DNA of 64,000 nucleotides from Candidatus Tachikawaea gelatinosa (GCF_000828815.1 NZ_AP014521.1:528001-592000), one strand, 5' to 3'. Shown: positions 1 through 12,214, counted from the stretch's first letter. A program made the numbers and translations. The notes: generated from the sequence alone by a model not told the origin.

Positions 1-104
1 TTTATTTTAAAAAAAAATAAAAATTTTTCAATTTAAATTAAATTAATTGTTTATATAGCAATATTTGTTATAAATTATTAACAATAATAATAATTTTCTA
101 AAAT

Positions 105-1118
105 ATGTCAAAATCTTCTATTAGTATTATAGGTGCAGGGTCATATGGAACTGCTTTAGCTATTACCTTAGCTAAAAATAATCAATATCCCATATTTTTA
201 TGGGGGCATAACAAAATGCATTTAAAACAACTAGAAAAAAATCGCTGTAATCAATTATGTTTTCCAGAAATTTTTTTTCCTGATAATCTTATTGTTGAAT
301 CTGATTTATCTAAAATAGTTGATATTAGCCCTACTTTGATTATTGTAGTTCCTAGTTATGCATTTAGTTCAATTCTAAAAAAAATAAAACCTCTCTTAAA
401 AAGAGAGTCTAAAATATTATGGGCTACAAAAGGATTAGAACAAGGTACAGGACTTTTGTTACATGATGTTGCAAAAAAAATTCTGGGTAATATGATTCCT
501 TTAGCTATTATATCAGGTCCAACGTTTGCTAAAGAATTAGCTTTAGGTTTGCCAACAGCTATTTCGTTAGCTTCGTTTAATGAAAATTTTGCAGAATATT
601 TGCAAAAAAAATTGTATTGTGGGAAAAATTTTCGTATTTATAAAAATTCTGATTGTATTGGAGTACAAGTAGGTGGAATCGTTAAAAATATTATTGCTAT
701 TGGGGCCGGTATATCTGATAGCATTGGTTTTGGAGCAAATGCAAGAACCGCTTTAATTACAAGAGGTTTGGCAGAAATGAGTCGTTTAGGAATTGCTTTA
801 GGAGCAAAATCAAACACCTTTATGGGAATGGCAGGTTTAGGCGATTTAGTTCTTAGTTGTACAGATGATCAATCAAGAAATAGAAGGTTCGGAAAGTTAT
901 TAGGTAAAGGAAACAGCACTTATACAGCAAAAAAAATAATTGGTCAAGTAATTGAAGGTTATCAAAGTACAAAAGAAGTTTGGATGTTATCACAAAACTT
1001 AAAAATTGATATGCCAATCACTGAACAAATTTATCAAATTTTATATTCTAATAAATCAGTACAAGAAGCAGTGTTAAATTTATTACAAAGAAAACAAAAA
1101 GAAGAAGATCAGTATTAA
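105..1118 (+). CDS. gpsA: Glycerol-3-phosphate dehydrogenase [NAD(P)+]
   Basis: Reduces dihydroxyacetone phosphate to sn-glycerol 3-phosphate in the cytoplasm, the entry step to phospholipid synthesis. The N-terminus carries the Rossmann dinucleotide motif GAGSYGTA (about residues 10-17), followed by the family blocks ISGPTFAKE near 140 and [14 protein letters not shown] near 190, whose Lys is the catalytic lysine of the family. At 337 residues it matches the enteric protein (339) almost end to end. It is followed after 45 bases by cysE, the same gpsA-cysE pair as in E. coli, and is probably cotranscribed with it. secB, its usual upstream neighbour, is not visible in the 104 bases before it. 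No good Shine-Dalgarno is seen before the ATG. Confidence 0.97.
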   Translation: MSKSSISIIGAGSYGTALAITLAKNNQYPIFLWGHNKMHLKQLEKNRCNQLCFPEIFFPDNLIVESDLSKIVDISPTLIIVVPSYAFSSILKKIKPLLKRESKILWATKGLEQGTGLLLHDVAKKILGNMIPLAIISGPTFAKELALGLPTAISLASFNENFAEYLQKKLYCGKNFRIYKNSDCIGVQVGGIVKNIIAIGAGISDSIGFGANARTALITRGLAEMSRLGIALGAKSNTFMGMAGLGDLVLSCTDDQSRNRRFGKLLGKGNSTYTAKKIIGQVIEGYQSTKEVWMLSQNLKIDMPITEQIYQILYSNKSVQEAVLNLLQRKQKEEDQY

Positions 1119-1163
1119 ATAATTTTTTTTATAAATAATTAAAAAATTATAAGAGAATAAATT

Positions 1164-2009
1164 ATGTTAGAAAAAAAAATAAAAAAAAAAATTTGGCAAA
1201 ATATTAAAAAAGAAACGCAATATTTATTGCATAATGAACCTATTTTAAAAGAATTTTTTTATAATATGGTATTAAAACATGAAAATTTTGATGATTCACT
1301 AAGTTATATTTTATCGTACAAATTATCTAAATTATCTATTATATCGTTAGTAACTTTTTATAATATTTTTAAGAAAATTTATAAAAAAAAACCATCAATT
1401 ATAAATTCTGCAATTTTAGATATTCAAGCGATATATAATAGAGACCCTCTAATAAATAAATATTCTACACCTTTTCTTCATTTCAAAGGTTTTCATGCAT
1501 TACAAATACATAGAATTAATAACTGGTTATGGAATAATAATAGACGTGAATTATCAATTTATTTACAAAATATAATGTCATCATTTTTTTCTATTGATAT
1601 TCATCCTGCAGCCCAAATTGGGTATGGGATAATGCTTGACCATGCGACAGGAATAGTGATAGGTTCTACTACTATTATAGAAAATAATGTATCAATTTTA
1701 CAATCTGTTACGCTGGGTGGAACTTACAAAAAAAGTGATTATCAAAAAAACAAAAATCGTCATCCTTTGATAAAAGAAGGCGTTTTTATCGGAGCAGGTG
1801 CAAAAATATTAGGTAATATTGAAATAGGAAAAAATTCAAAAATTGCGGCTGGTTCTGTTATATTAAAAACAGTTCCTCCTAATACTACAGCTGTAGGAGT
1901 TCCAGCACGCATTATTGAAAAATCAATAGTTAATAATAGTTTTTCAGAAAATAATAAACACCAAATTAGTATATTAATTTCAGGTTTTGAATATGGTGAT
2001 GGCATCTAG
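1164..2009 (+). CDS. cysE: Serine acetyltransferase
   Basis: Transfers acetyl from acetyl-CoA to L-serine, giving O-acetylserine, the first committed step of cysteine synthesis. The protein has the alpha-helical N-terminal domain of the family, then left-handed beta-helix hexapeptide repeats from about residue 140. The catalytic Asp-His pair is visible in LDHATG at 159-160, and the acetyl-CoA loop region in GVPARII near 250. Length is 281 against 273 in E. coli; the extra residues are a loose C-terminal tail, the part that carries cysteine feedback in enteric proteins. AGAGAA lies just before the ATG. It sits directly behind gpsA and converges with infA. Confidence 0.97.
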   Translation: MLEKKIKKKIWQNIKKETQYLLHNEPILKEFFYNMVLKHENFDDSLSYILSYKLSKLSIISLVTFYNIFKKIYKKKPSIINSAILDIQAIYNRDPLINKYSTPFLHFKGFHALQIHRINNWLWNNNRRELSIYLQNIMSSFFSIDIHPAAQIGYGIMLDHATGIVIGSTTIIENNVSILQSVTLGGTYKKSDYQKNKNRHPLIKEGVFIGAGAKILGNIEIGKNSKIAAGSVILKTVPPNTTAVGVPARIIEKSIVNNSFSENNKHQISILISGFEYGDGI

Positions 2010-2054
2010 TTATATAATTGATCTTCCTTTTTATTTCAAGAAAACTTTAATATT

Positions 2055-2279
<225 letters not shown>

Positions 2280-2416
2280 TTAATTCTATATATATACATT
2301 TATACTTATTAAGTATTTTTATATTGCCTTATTTTCTTTGTTCTGTAAAGAATTGATATCAAATCTTTTATGAAAATTTTAGTAAGTAAGATTTATCATA
2401 CTGTAATTAAATATTT

Positions 2417-3706
2417 TTATCCAATATATTTTAAATTTTGCATATAAGTTTGTAAAACATTAGGGATTTGTATTTTACCATCAGACAATTGATAATTTTC
2501 TAATATAGCTACTAATGTTCTACCGATAGCTAATCCAGATCCATTTAAAGTATGTAAAAAATGTTTTTTTCCTTTTTTATCTCTATATTTTGCTTGCATA
2601 CGGCGTGCTTGAAAAGTTTCCATATTCGAACATGAAGATATTTCTAAAAATTTTTCTTGTGCAGGTAACCAAACTTCTAAATCATATGTCTTATTTGCAC
2701 AAAAACCCATATCTCCAGTGCAAAGCAATATCTTACGATAAGGTAACTCAAGTAATTTTAGAACTGTTTCTGCATGTTCTACTAATTTCTCTAAAGATTC
2801 ATACGAATCTTCTTGATGAACAATTTTTACTAATTCAACTTTATCAAATTGATGCATACGAATCATACCTCTTGTATCTCGTCCATAAGATCCTGCTTCT
2901 GATCGAAAACAAGGAGTACAAGATACAAATTTTAATGGTAATTTGTCTATATCAAAAATTTTATTACGAATTAAGTTTGTTAATGGCACTTCACCTGTAG
3001 GAATAAGTGCATATTTTTGATTTTTATTAGATTCTTGCAGTGGTTTAATATGAAATAGTTCATCCGAAAACTTTGGTAATTGTCCAGTACCATATAAACT
3101 TGTATGATTTACTATATAAGGTACATAAGTTTCTATATAGTTATGTTTTATAGTATGTAAATCTAACATAAACTGTATAAGAGATCGATATAAATAAGCA
3201 ATACTACCTTTTATTACAACAAATCTTGATCCTGTTAATTTTGTTGCAGATTCAAAATCTAATTCTTTAAGATTTTCTCCTAAACATACATGATCTTTTA
3301 GAACAAAATTTTTTTTAATGCTTTTAGGAAACCATCGAAAAATTTCTTTATTATCCTTTGAATCTTTACCTATAGGAACATCTTTATCTGGGATATTTGG
3401 CAAATCAATTAAAAAATCATATAAATCTTTTTGTATTTTTTTTAATTCTTTTTGCTTACTATTTATTTTTTGATTAATTAATTTACTCTTTTTTAAATTT
3501 ATTATCTCATCTTTATGTTCTAAATCATTAGTTATAATTTTAGATAATTTATTTTTTTTAGATTGTAAAATTTCTGTTTCTATTTGTAATTTTTTTCTAG
3601 CTTTTTCAAGAACAATGAATTTCTCTTTATCTAAAAGAAACCCTCTACTTTGTAGTTTTTTTTCAACGTCGTTTAAATTTTGACGTAATGTGTTTATATC
3701 AATCAT
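2417..3706 (-). CDS. serS: Seryl-tRNA synthetase
   Basis: Charges tRNA-Ser with serine. It has the N-terminal long coiled-coil arm that grips the tRNA-Ser variable loop (Lys/Glu-rich, residues about 25-100), then the class II catalytic core: TGEVPLTN, motif 2 [20 protein letters not shown] and motif 3 [19 protein letters not shown] near the C-terminus. Length 429 compares with 430 in E. coli. It lies downstream of lolA on the same strand, the enteric lolA-rarA-serS order with rarA deleted. Confidence 0.97.
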   Translation of the reverse strand: MIDINTLRQNLNDVEKKLQSRGFLLDKEKFIVLEKARKKLQIETEILQSKKNKLSKIITNDLEHKDEIINLKKSKLINQKINSKQKELKKIQKDLYDFLIDLPNIPDKDVPIGKDSKDNKEIFRWFPKSIKKNFVLKDHVCLGENLKELDFESATKLTGSRFVVIKGSIAYLYRSLIQFMLDLHTIKHNYIETYVPYIVNHTSLYGTGQLPKFSDELFHIKPLQESNKNQKYALIPTGEVPLTNLIRNKIFDIDKLPLKFVSCTPCFRSEAGSYGRDTRGMIRMHQFDKVELVKIVHQEDSYESLEKLVEHAETVLKLLELPYRKILLCTGDMGFCANKTYDLEVWLPAQEKFLEISSCSNMETFQARRMQAKYRDKKGKKHFLHTLNGSGLAIGRTLVAILENYQLSDGKIQIPNVLQTYMQNLKYIG

Positions 3707-3774
3707 TTTTTTAACATTCTAAGTATGAAATATTAATTTATGTGTTAATTAGTTTCTTTCTTGTTAATTATCCA

Positions 3775-4391
3775 TTAATATCTTTGATCGTCTATCATTG
3801 TATCTTTTGGAGGTAAAAATTTAAATTGATTATTAAAAATAATATTGTATTGATAATCATAAAAGTGATACTTTGTACATAAACCATCGTTTTCTGAAAT
3901 AGTAACATCAGTTATTTTACCTGACGGTAAAATGTTTATTTTAAGTTCCTTAATATTATTATATATTCTTTTATTAGAGTGTATGATAAATGTATTTCTA
4001 TTTTGATTAATCACATAGTCTGCTAAATTACTTTTTCTATAAAAACTTAACAATGAAAAATTTTTAAAAATTTTTTTTAGGAAAGAAACGCTAGCTTGCT
4101 TAATATTTGGTTCATAAAACCAAATTTCTTTACCTGTAGATATGATAAAACTTTCTTCTGGAAGAAGAACATGCCATTTAAACTTATTAGGAAATTCTAA
4201 CCATATTTCTCCATTACTTTTTTGAAAACTATTACCCTCTTGATCAGTAACGTTTTGTGTAAACTTAACATAGAAATTACTAATTTTACTTAAGCGTTCT
4301 TTTAATATTTGAGTAGAAGAAATTGCTGAAATATTGTTAGTTAAAAAAAAAACAAAAGAACAAAAAATATTTTATATAATTTTTTTTTCAT
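3775..4391 (-). pseudogene. lolA: Outer-membrane lipoprotein carrier LolA, frameshifted at a T10 tract (possibly rescued by slippage)
   Basis: LolA is the periplasmic chaperone that carries lipoproteins from the LolCDE complex to the outer membrane. Reading from the ATG at 4391 gives a basic, hydrophobic signal peptide that runs into ten T (4352-4343) and stops at TAA. With one extra T the frame stays open without another defect to 3775, giving about 205 residues against 203 in E. coli. Recognisable LolA blocks follow: GEIWLEFPNKFKWH, GKEIWFYEP and the C-terminal FKFLPPKDTMIDDQRY. Only the last 92 residues are an uninterrupted ORF, from a TTG without a signal peptide. It lies between serS and trxB as in enterics. 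Identity is firm; whether it is dead or read through polymerase slippage is open. Confidence 0.88.
4343..4352 (-). repeat. T10 homopolymer in the lolA signal-peptide codons
   Basis: Ten consecutive A on the + strand (T on the coding strand). Codons run TTT TTT TTT TAA; an eleventh T gives TTT TTT TTT TTA ACT and re-opens the LolA frame. Confidence 0.9.
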
Positions 4392-4527
4392 TGTTTGAAT
4401 GAATCCATTTTTATAATTTTTAGATCAATATAAAAAAATTATGAATTAATTATTATTTTGTAGATTTATTAATAATATGCATTATATTATACAATAAATT
4501 TTGTTTTTGACTATAAATATAATATAA

Positions 4528-5490
<963 letters not shown>

Positions 5491-5635
5491 TTAAGCAATA
5501 ATAATTCTAAATAATGCTTCTATTAAAAATATGACTATAAAATTAATTATATATTCAAATGTCATTTGTTTTTTTTAAAAGCATATTTTTTTAAATATAT
5601 AAATTTTTTTTTATTTTTAGAAGATACAAATAAAT

Positions 5636-6217
5636 ATGAAACTATGTGATCAAGATATTGAAATATGGTTAAATAAAAAAAAAATAGTTATTTCTCCTGA
5701 ACCATTAAAAAAACACATAAACGGTGCTACTTTAGATATTCATTTGGGAGATCGATTTCGTACTTTTTGTGGAAACAATGTGCCTTTTATAGATTTAAGT
5801 GGTCCTAAAAATGAACTTAGTAATGCTCTGGAAAAAATTATGAGTAAAGAAAAACACCTTAAAAAAAATGAAGCTTTTTTTTTACATCCAGGTGAACTAG
5901 TTCTTTTTTTAACTTATGAATATATTAATTTACCAGATAATTTAGTAGGATGGTTGGATGGAAGATCTTCTTTAGCAAGATTAGGTTTAATGGTACATAT
6001 TACTTCACACCGTATTGATCCAGGATGGTCAGGACATATTGTTTTAGAACTTTATAATTCTGGAAAATTACCGTTAGCATTAAGGAAAAAAATGATAATT
6101 GCAGCAATAAGTTTTGAAAAACTTTCTGGACATGCAATACGTCCTTATAATTCTCGTGTTAATTCTAAATATTACAAACAAAACCATATTATTAAAAGTC
6201 GAATAGATAAAGATTAA
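5636..6217 (+). CDS. dcd: dCTP deaminase
   Basis: Deaminates dCTP to dUTP, the source of most dTMP in enterics. The 193 residues equal the E. coli length. The family signature is visible: [12 protein letters not shown] near 30, [14 protein letters not shown] near 110-123 with the substrate-contacting Arg-Ser-Ser, and [19 protein letters not shown] around 125-143, which contains the catalytic Glu. It stands alone, converging with valS after 31 bases; its enteric neighbours (udk, asmA) are missing. Confidence 0.96.
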   Translation: MKLCDQDIEIWLNKKKIVISPEPLKKHINGATLDIHLGDRFRTFCGNNVPFIDLSGPKNELSNALEKIMSKEKHLKKNEAFFLHPGELVLFLTYEYINLPDNLVGWLDGRSSLARLGLMVHITSHRIDPGWSGHIVLELYNSGKLPLALRKKMIIAAISFEKLSGHAIRPYNSRVNSKYYKQNHIIKSRIDKD

Positions 6218-6248
6218 TAAAATTTTAAAACTACTTCATTGCAAAATT

Positions 6249-9119
6249 TTATATTTTATTTGATGTTTTATCAAGCATATTTCGTTTTTCTAATAATTGA
6301 TTTTTTAAAAAAATCAATTGGTTTAAATGTTCATTTTTTTTATCAACAATTTGTTTAGGAGCATTTTTTAAAAAGTTTTTGTTTTCTAAAATATTACTAG
6401 CCTTTGCTATTTCACGGTTTACTTTTATTAATTTTTTATCTAATAATATTACTTGCTCTTCATAATTAATGTTAAAATTTTCAATATTAATAAATAACTT
6501 TGTATTTTTATCGATTGTTTTAGTTATATAATTTCCTTTGTTTTTCTCTTTTTTAGAAAAAATAAACAAATCATCAATTTTTGCTAATTTTATTATAAAA
6601 TCTTTATAATCAATTATAAATTCTTGATCTTTTTTTAGACAACTTTCAAAATATACCTTAAGCAATGTATTTAGAGATATTTTACACTCATTACGTATAT
6701 TTCTTATTGTACTAATTATTTTTTGTATCAATATTATTTGTTGTTTTTCTTTTAAATATTTATAAACAATATTTTCTTTAGGAAAAGGTTGTAACATAAT
6801 CGTATTTTCTTTATCAAGATTTTTTTTATTTTTTATTGTTTGCCAGATTTCTTCAGTAATAAAAGGAATAATAGGATGAGCCAATCTTAATAACGATTCA
6901 AATACTGTAATTAATGTAAATTGAGTGCCATTTATTTCTTTTTTATTTTCTTTTGCGATTACTTTAAAAAATTCTAAATACCAATCACAAAATTTATTCC
7001 AAACAAAATCATAAATGAAATTTGCTGCTAAATCAAAACGATATGTATCTAAAGCTTTTCTATAATTTTTTATTAAAATATTAAATTCATGAAGAATCCA
7101 ATAATCTATAACTAAAAATTTTTTATTCTTTTGTTTTTCGTTGTAATTTTTAGTATTTAACATTATAAAAATACTAGCATTCCATAGTTTATTACAAAAA
7201 TTTCGATATCCATCTAATCTATTTATATCAAAATTAATATCTTTTCCATTAGATGCAATAGCTGTTAATGTAAATCTTAATGCATCAGTTCCATAAGCAC
7301 TAATACCATTAGGAAATTTTTTAATGGTGTTTTCAAAAATTTTTTTAGCAATTTTTGGTTTTATCATATTAAAAGTGCGTTTTTTTAAGAGGTCTTCAAG
7401 AGAAATACCATCAATTAAATCAAGTGGATCAATAACGTTTCCTTTCGATTTTGACATTTTATTTCCATACTCATCGCGAATTAATCCCGTAATATAAACA
7501 TTTTTAAAAGGAACTATAGGATTACCATGCACATCTTTCATTATATGTGTAGTTATCATAATCATTCTAGCAATCCAAAAAAATATAATATCAAAACCGC
7601 TAACTAATACATTAGTTGGATGAAACTTTTTTAAGAAATTTTTTTCTTGAGGCCACCCTAAAGATGCAAAAGTCCACATACTTGATGAAAACCATGTGTC
7701 TAAAACATCTTTGTCTTGATTTAATTTTAAATCTTTAGATAAACAATGTTTCAAACGAATTTCTTTTTCGTTATTTCCTACATATATGTTTCCTTTATTG
7801 TCATACCATGCAGGAATACGATGACCCCATAGAATTTGACGAGAAATGCACCAATCTTTAATATGATACATCCAAGAGTAATATAGATTTTTATAATTTT
7901 TTGGAAAGAATTGAATTTTTTTTTCTTTAACAACTTGAATAGCTGTTTTGGATAGAGCATCAACTCGTAAATACCATTGATTCATTAACATAGGTTCTAT
8001 AATAGAACCACTACGATCACCATAAGGTATCATTAAATCATGTAATTCAATTTTTTCTAAGAATTTTTGTTTTTCTAGTTTTTTTACTATTTTTTCTCTA
8101 GCAGAAAAACGATCTAATCCTATTAAAAAATAAGGAACTTTTTTAGAAAAAAGTTTTTTTGAAAAATAGTTATTATTATAAATTTTTAAAACATGACGAA
8201 TGCTACAATTTTTAGTAAAAATTTTAATAACAGGTAAATTGTGACGATTACTAACATCATAGTCATTGAAATCATGAGCGGGTGTTATTTTTACACAACC
8301 AGTACCTTTTTTAATGTTTGCATGTTCATCAGCAATAATAGGAATAGTACGATTTATAATCGGTACTATTGCTGTTTTTCCAATTAAATGTCTATAACGT
8401 AGATCTTTTGGATTTATTGCTATAGCTACATCCCCCAATAATGTTTCAGGACGAGTAGTAGCTACTACTAAATAATTTTTTTTTTCTGTAGTTTGATTCT
8501 TTTCAGTAAGAAAATATCTAATATACCACATTGATCCTTTAATTAGCTTGTTTTCTACTTCTAAATCAGAAACTGCAGTTAGAAGTTTTGAATCCCAATT
8601 AATTAATCTTTCTTTTTTATAAATCAATTTTTCATTATATAAACGAATAAAAACATCTTTAACAGATTGTGAAAAATTTTTATCCATTGTAAAACGTTCA
8701 CGAGTCCAGTCAATAGAGTTTCCTAAACGACGCATTTGATTTGTAATAATTTGACTTGATTTTTCTTTCCATTTCCATACTTCTTCAATAAAATCGTTTC
8801 TTGAATAATCATTAATCTTTTTTTTATTATCAATATTAATTTGATTTTTTACAATTATTTGTGTAGCAATTCCTGCATGATCAGTTCCCACTTGCCATAA
8901 AGTATTATGGCCACTCATTCGATGATATCGAATAATAATATCCATTATAGTCTGTTGGAAGGCATGCCCCATATGTAAATGACCAGTAATATTTGGAGGA
9001 GGTATAACAATACAGAAATTTTTTAATTTACTATTATTAGTAGGCTTAAAATAACCTTGTTCTTCCCAATTTTTATAAATTTTTTGCTCAATTTCTTTAG
9101 GACTATATTTTTTTTTCAT
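6249..9119 (-). CDS. valS: Valyl-tRNA synthetase
   Basis: Class I synthetase that charges tRNA-Val and edits mischarged threonine. The class I signatures are HMGH at residues 49-52 and KMSKS at about 555. The CP1 editing domain (ATTRPETLLGD, and DEHANIKKGTGCVKITPAHD) lies between them, then the anticodon-binding domain (WNASIF onwards) and a C-terminal coiled-coil arm rich in Lys and Asn. Its 956 residues compare with 951 in E. coli. It lies downstream of pepA on the same strand, as in enterics, but holC between them is absent. Confidence 0.97.
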   Translation of the reverse strand: MKKKYSPKEIEQKIYKNWEEQGYFKPTNNSKLKNFCIVIPPPNITGHLHMGHAFQQTIMDIIIRYHRMSGHNTLWQVGTDHAGIATQIIVKNQINIDNKKKINDYSRNDFIEEVWKWKEKSSQIITNQMRRLGNSIDWTRERFTMDKNFSQSVKDVFIRLYNEKLIYKKERLINWDSKLLTAVSDLEVENKLIKGSMWYIRYFLTEKNQTTEKKNYLVVATTRPETLLGDVAIAINPKDLRYRHLIGKTAIVPIINRTIPIIADEHANIKKGTGCVKITPAHDFNDYDVSNRHNLPVIKIFTKNCSIRHVLKIYNNNYFSKKLFSKKVPYFLIGLDRFSAREKIVKKLEKQKFLEKIELHDLMIPYGDRSGSIIEPMLMNQWYLRVDALSKTAIQVVKEKKIQFFPKNYKNLYYSWMYHIKDWCISRQILWGHRIPAWYDNKGNIYVGNNEKEIRLKHCLSKDLKLNQDKDVLDTWFSSSMWTFASLGWPQEKNFLKKFHPTNVLVSGFDIIFFWIARMIMITTHIMKDVHGNPIVPFKNVYITGLIRDEYGNKMSKSKGNVIDPLDLIDGISLEDLLKKRTFNMIKPKIAKKIFENTIKKFPNGISAYGTDALRFTLTAIASNGKDINFDINRLDGYRNFCNKLWNASIFIMLNTKNYNEKQKNKKFLVIDYWILHEFNILIKNYRKALDTYRFDLAANFIYDFVWNKFCDWYLEFFKVIAKENKKEINGTQFTLITVFESLLRLAHPIIPFITEEIWQTIKNKKNLDKENTIMLQPFPKENIVYKYLKEKQQIILIQKIISTIRNIRNECKISLNTLLKVYFESCLKKDQEFIIDYKDFIIKLAKIDDLFIFSKKEKNKGNYITKTIDKNTKLFINIENFNINYEEQVILLDKKLIKVNREIAKASNILENKNFLKNAPKQIVDKKNEHLNQLIFLKNQLLEKRNMLDKTSNKI

Positions 9120-9410
9120 TTTTATAATGTTTTTTTATTTTTTAATAAATAAATGAATTCTTCATTTTTCATAAAATCTGTAACGTTTGTTTGTTAATAT
9201 TATTATTTTTTCATTTTTAGAAGTAAAATTAATAATTTTTAAAAATTTTTCTTTTAAAGAGTTGCATATTTTTACATAAATTAATCAATATACTATATTT
9301 AAAAGTATTCTTTTTTTTTATCATGAGATTTCTACGATTGAAAGAATATTTGTTTTTTTGTAGATAAATGATAAAAAATAAAACAGCTTAATAGATATAT
9401 CTAAAATAGT
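9120..9410. other. Intergenic region between valS and the small pepA-coupled ORF
   Basis: Very AT-rich with no open frame of note and no recognisable remnant of holC, which occupies this place in E. coli. It should contain the valS upstream region. I see no convincing promoter or hairpin. Confidence 0.5.
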
Positions 9411-9593
9411 TTATTTAATAAAATGGTTCACTTTCTGTTTTGATAAAATATTAAGAATTTTTTCTAACACATTGGATCCTAGTTTAAGTGTAATATATTT
9501 TATATATTCAGCTTCATTTATTAAAATTTTTTTATTATTTCATAAATAAAAACATAGATTTTCATAAAAATTTTCATTTGTTTTATTAAACAT
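9411..9593 (-). pseudogene. Small ORF coupled to pepA, interrupted by one in-frame TGA; unrecognised
   Basis: The ATG at 9593 overlaps the pepA stop as TAATG, the classic sign of translational coupling. The frame runs 17 codons, meets a single TGA, then continues 42 more codons to TAA at 9411. The second half reads like real coding sequence (ILINEAEYIKYITLKLGSN, then a Leu/Lys helix) and is richer in G/C than the DNA around it. E. coli has holC (DNA polymerase III chi) here, but I cannot align this to HolC. It could be a fragment of an eroded gene or chance; I assign no function. Confidence 0.3.
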
Positions 9594-11095
9594 TATTTTA
9601 ATAAACTTTTAACACGATTTAATAGAAACTGAGATATAAGTGGGATAGGACGACCAGTAGCTTCCACTTTTTTTTCTTCATTTGTAGCTGTGCCTGCAAC
9701 ATCCAAATGTGCCCATTGATATTTTTTTACAAAACTTTCTAGAAAACAAGCTGCTGTAATTGCTCCACCCATACGACCACCGATATTATTTATATCTGCA
9801 AATTTAGAATTAAGCTGTTTTTTATATTTTTTAAAAATAGGTAAATGCCAAACATAGTCTAAAGTATATTTTGATGCTTTATATAACTCGTTTATCAGAT
9901 AAGTACTATTAGAAAAAAGACCACTTATTTCTGTACCAAGTGCTACTGAACAAGCTCCTGTTAAAGTTGCAATATCAATAACAATTTCTGGATTAAATTT
10001 TTGTACATAAGTAAGAACGTCACATAAAACTAATCTTCCTTCTGCATCTGTATTTAACACTTCTACAGTTTTTCCTGACATGGTTGTAATAATGTCACCT
10101 GGTCTCATAGAACCTTTCCCTATCATATTCTCACAACATGCTAATACTCCAATTACATATAAAGGTAACTCTAAAGTAGCTATCATATTGATTATACCAT
10201 ATACTGCTGCTGCACCGCACATATCATATTTCATATGTGACATTGATTCTGCAGGTTTGATTGATAATCCTCCAGAATCAAAAGTTAAACCTTTCCCTAT
10301 TAATATTATAGGGTTTTTTATAGATTTTTTAGAGTTATTATATTGGATAATTGACATTATAGATTGATTTTCTGATCCAGATCCAACTGCTAAATATGCG
10401 TTCATACCTAACAATTTCATATCTTTTTCATATATATTATATGTATGAATATTATTATAAATATTTTCCATTTCTTTAGCTTTATGACTAATATATTCAG
10501 CATTACAAATGTTAGAGGGTAAATTGCTAATATTTTTTGCAATATTTATTGAAGAAGCAATTGCTAAAGCGTGTTTTATAGCAATTTTTCCAATAGAAAA
10601 ATCACTCTCTTGTTCAAGATGAATAATTATTTCATATGTATTGTTGAATGTTTTTTGTTTATTTTTATTTAAGCTAAAAATATAAGTTTTTTCATAAAAA
10701 ATTTCTATAAATTGACGTATTTTCCAATACAAATCTCTTTTTTCAACGTTTAATTCATTCAAATAAACAACAACTTTTTTCATTGACATTTTATTTAAAT
10801 TTTTTACAATTGTACAAATAATTTCTTGATATTGATCATCGTTAATTTTATTTTTTTTTCCACATCCAATTAATAAAAATTTTTTAGATATTATATTAGG
10901 AATATTATACAATATTAAGGATTGTTTAATTTTTCCTTGCATTTCCCCATAACTTAATATTTTTTTTATATAACCATTACTTAAATTATCTATCATTGTA
11001 GCTGAATTCGATAAATTTTTTAGAGAAAAAATGCCTGTAACTATACAATCAATATGCTCTTTTTCTATATCAAATTTTTTGATATTAAATATCAT
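9593..11095 (-). CDS. pepA: Leucyl aminopeptidase (M17 family)
   Basis: Hexameric two-metal peptidase that removes N-terminal residues from peptides; in E. coli PepA also binds DNA at the carAB promoter and at plasmid cer sites. The N-terminal alpha/beta domain (residues 1-165) is divergent. The catalytic domain is well kept: GKGLTFDSGGLSIKP, the signature NTDAEGRLVL at about 347-356, and the metal- and substrate-binding segments around them. Length is 500 against 503. The ATATG start follows a weak A-rich leader. valS lies downstream, as in enterics. The upstream lptF/lptG pair of enterics is missing. Confidence 0.96.
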   Translation of the reverse strand: MIFNIKKFDIEKEHIDCIVTGIFSLKNLSNSATMIDNLSNGYIKKILSYGEMQGKIKQSLILYNIPNIISKKFLLIGCGKKNKINDDQYQEIICTIVKNLNKMSMKKVVVYLNELNVEKRDLYWKIRQFIEIFYEKTYIFSLNKNKQKTFNNTYEIIIHLEQESDFSIGKIAIKHALAIASSINIAKNISNLPSNICNAEYISHKAKEMENIYNNIHTYNIYEKDMKLLGMNAYLAVGSGSENQSIMSIIQYNNSKKSIKNPIILIGKGLTFDSGGLSIKPAESMSHMKYDMCGAAAVYGIINMIATLELPLYVIGVLACCENMIGKGSMRPGDIITTMSGKTVEVLNTDAEGRLVLCDVLTYVQKFNPEIVIDIATLTGACSVALGTEISGLFSNSTYLINELYKASKYTLDYVWHLPIFKKYKKQLNSKFADINNIGGRMGGAITAACFLESFVKKYQWAHLDVAGTATNEEKKVEATGRPIPLISQFLLNRVKSLLK

Positions 11096-12214
11096 ATGTT
11101 TTCCTAAATTTTTTTATAAAAACAATTTTATATATATATAATAAATAAAGTTATGTCAATTAGTGTTAAATTAATTAGTCTAATAAAATTTATAAGTTTA
11201 TTATAAAAATATATTAAAATTTCTAAAGCAATTAGAAATTATACTGAATTTAATAATTAGCAATAATGGTTTAAAAAGTTTTTTTTAATTTTATATCAAG
11301 ATGATAAATGAAGATTCATTAAAAACTTACTTAAATTATTATAATATTTATTTTATTGTTATATGTTGTAATTACTTTTAAAGTAGTTCAATAGTAATCA
11401 TGCAATCACGATTATTTGTTTTTTTATATTTAATATAATGTATTCTAAACTTATTTTTTCTTTTAATTATAATAACATTAATTATATAAGGATAAAACTA
11501 TTCACTTCTATATATAAAAAATTCAGAAATATACAAAAATATGCAAAAATAATTTAACTAATTTAACAAAAAAATATAGATTTTCTATTAGAAAAAGTAA
11601 AAAAATTTTTCAGAAAATATTTTTTCTCACAATTTTTTTTTAAATATAATATATTATATACTTTTTATTATAAAGACTAACAAAAATTAAGAATAGTTTT
11701 TAAAGATATGTAGATACTAAAATTTACTCATTAAGATAGATAAAATAACAATAATACAATATGTATGTTTTTTAAAATATTTATTTTATTATTTAAATAA
11801 AAATTTTTATAATATAATTATAAATAACAAAAAAAATATTTATTGTAATAATTTTAATATATATCTTTTTTTATATATTTCGTTCTTAATTTAAGTATCA
11901 CCAAAAAGGGACTACATTATATTTATAAAACACTTAAATTTTTTTAATTTTTTTTATTTCATTTTAGTAAGTATTTACAGCACAGTGAAAATAAAAAATT
12001 TTTTCATATATAATATTTTATAGTTTTGCAAAAAACATATTTTCAAATCATACTAAAAATAGTTTTTTTATTTTAAAATTGCTCTTTTTATTATGAAAAA
12101 AACTTTAAAATATGTAAATAAAACAATATTTTATATATTTTTATTTTATTTAAATATTTTTAATTATTAATTTTAAAACTAATTTTTATTGTTTAAAAAT
12201 AAAAAAAAAAAAAT
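11096..12214. other. 1.1 kb gene desert between pepA and pncB
   Basis: No open frame longer than a few dozen codons on either strand, base composition almost entirely A/T, and no tRNA-like or rRNA-like segment. It must hold the divergent start regions of pepA and pncB. A short perfect inverted repeat (TACTTT-T-AAAGTA) lies near 11376, and a slightly G/C-richer patch near 11890-11920. In E. coli pncB is followed on this side by pepN and pyrD, so it may be the eroded site of those genes, but I could not align any piece to them. Confidence 0.6.

Noticed and set aside
1760-2005. 81-codon minus-strand ORF inside cysE and similar antisense ORFs (e.g. 2590-3000, 10080-10367, 55151-55504)
   Set aside because: They mirror conserved genes on the other strand and have no ribosome site or recognisable domain.
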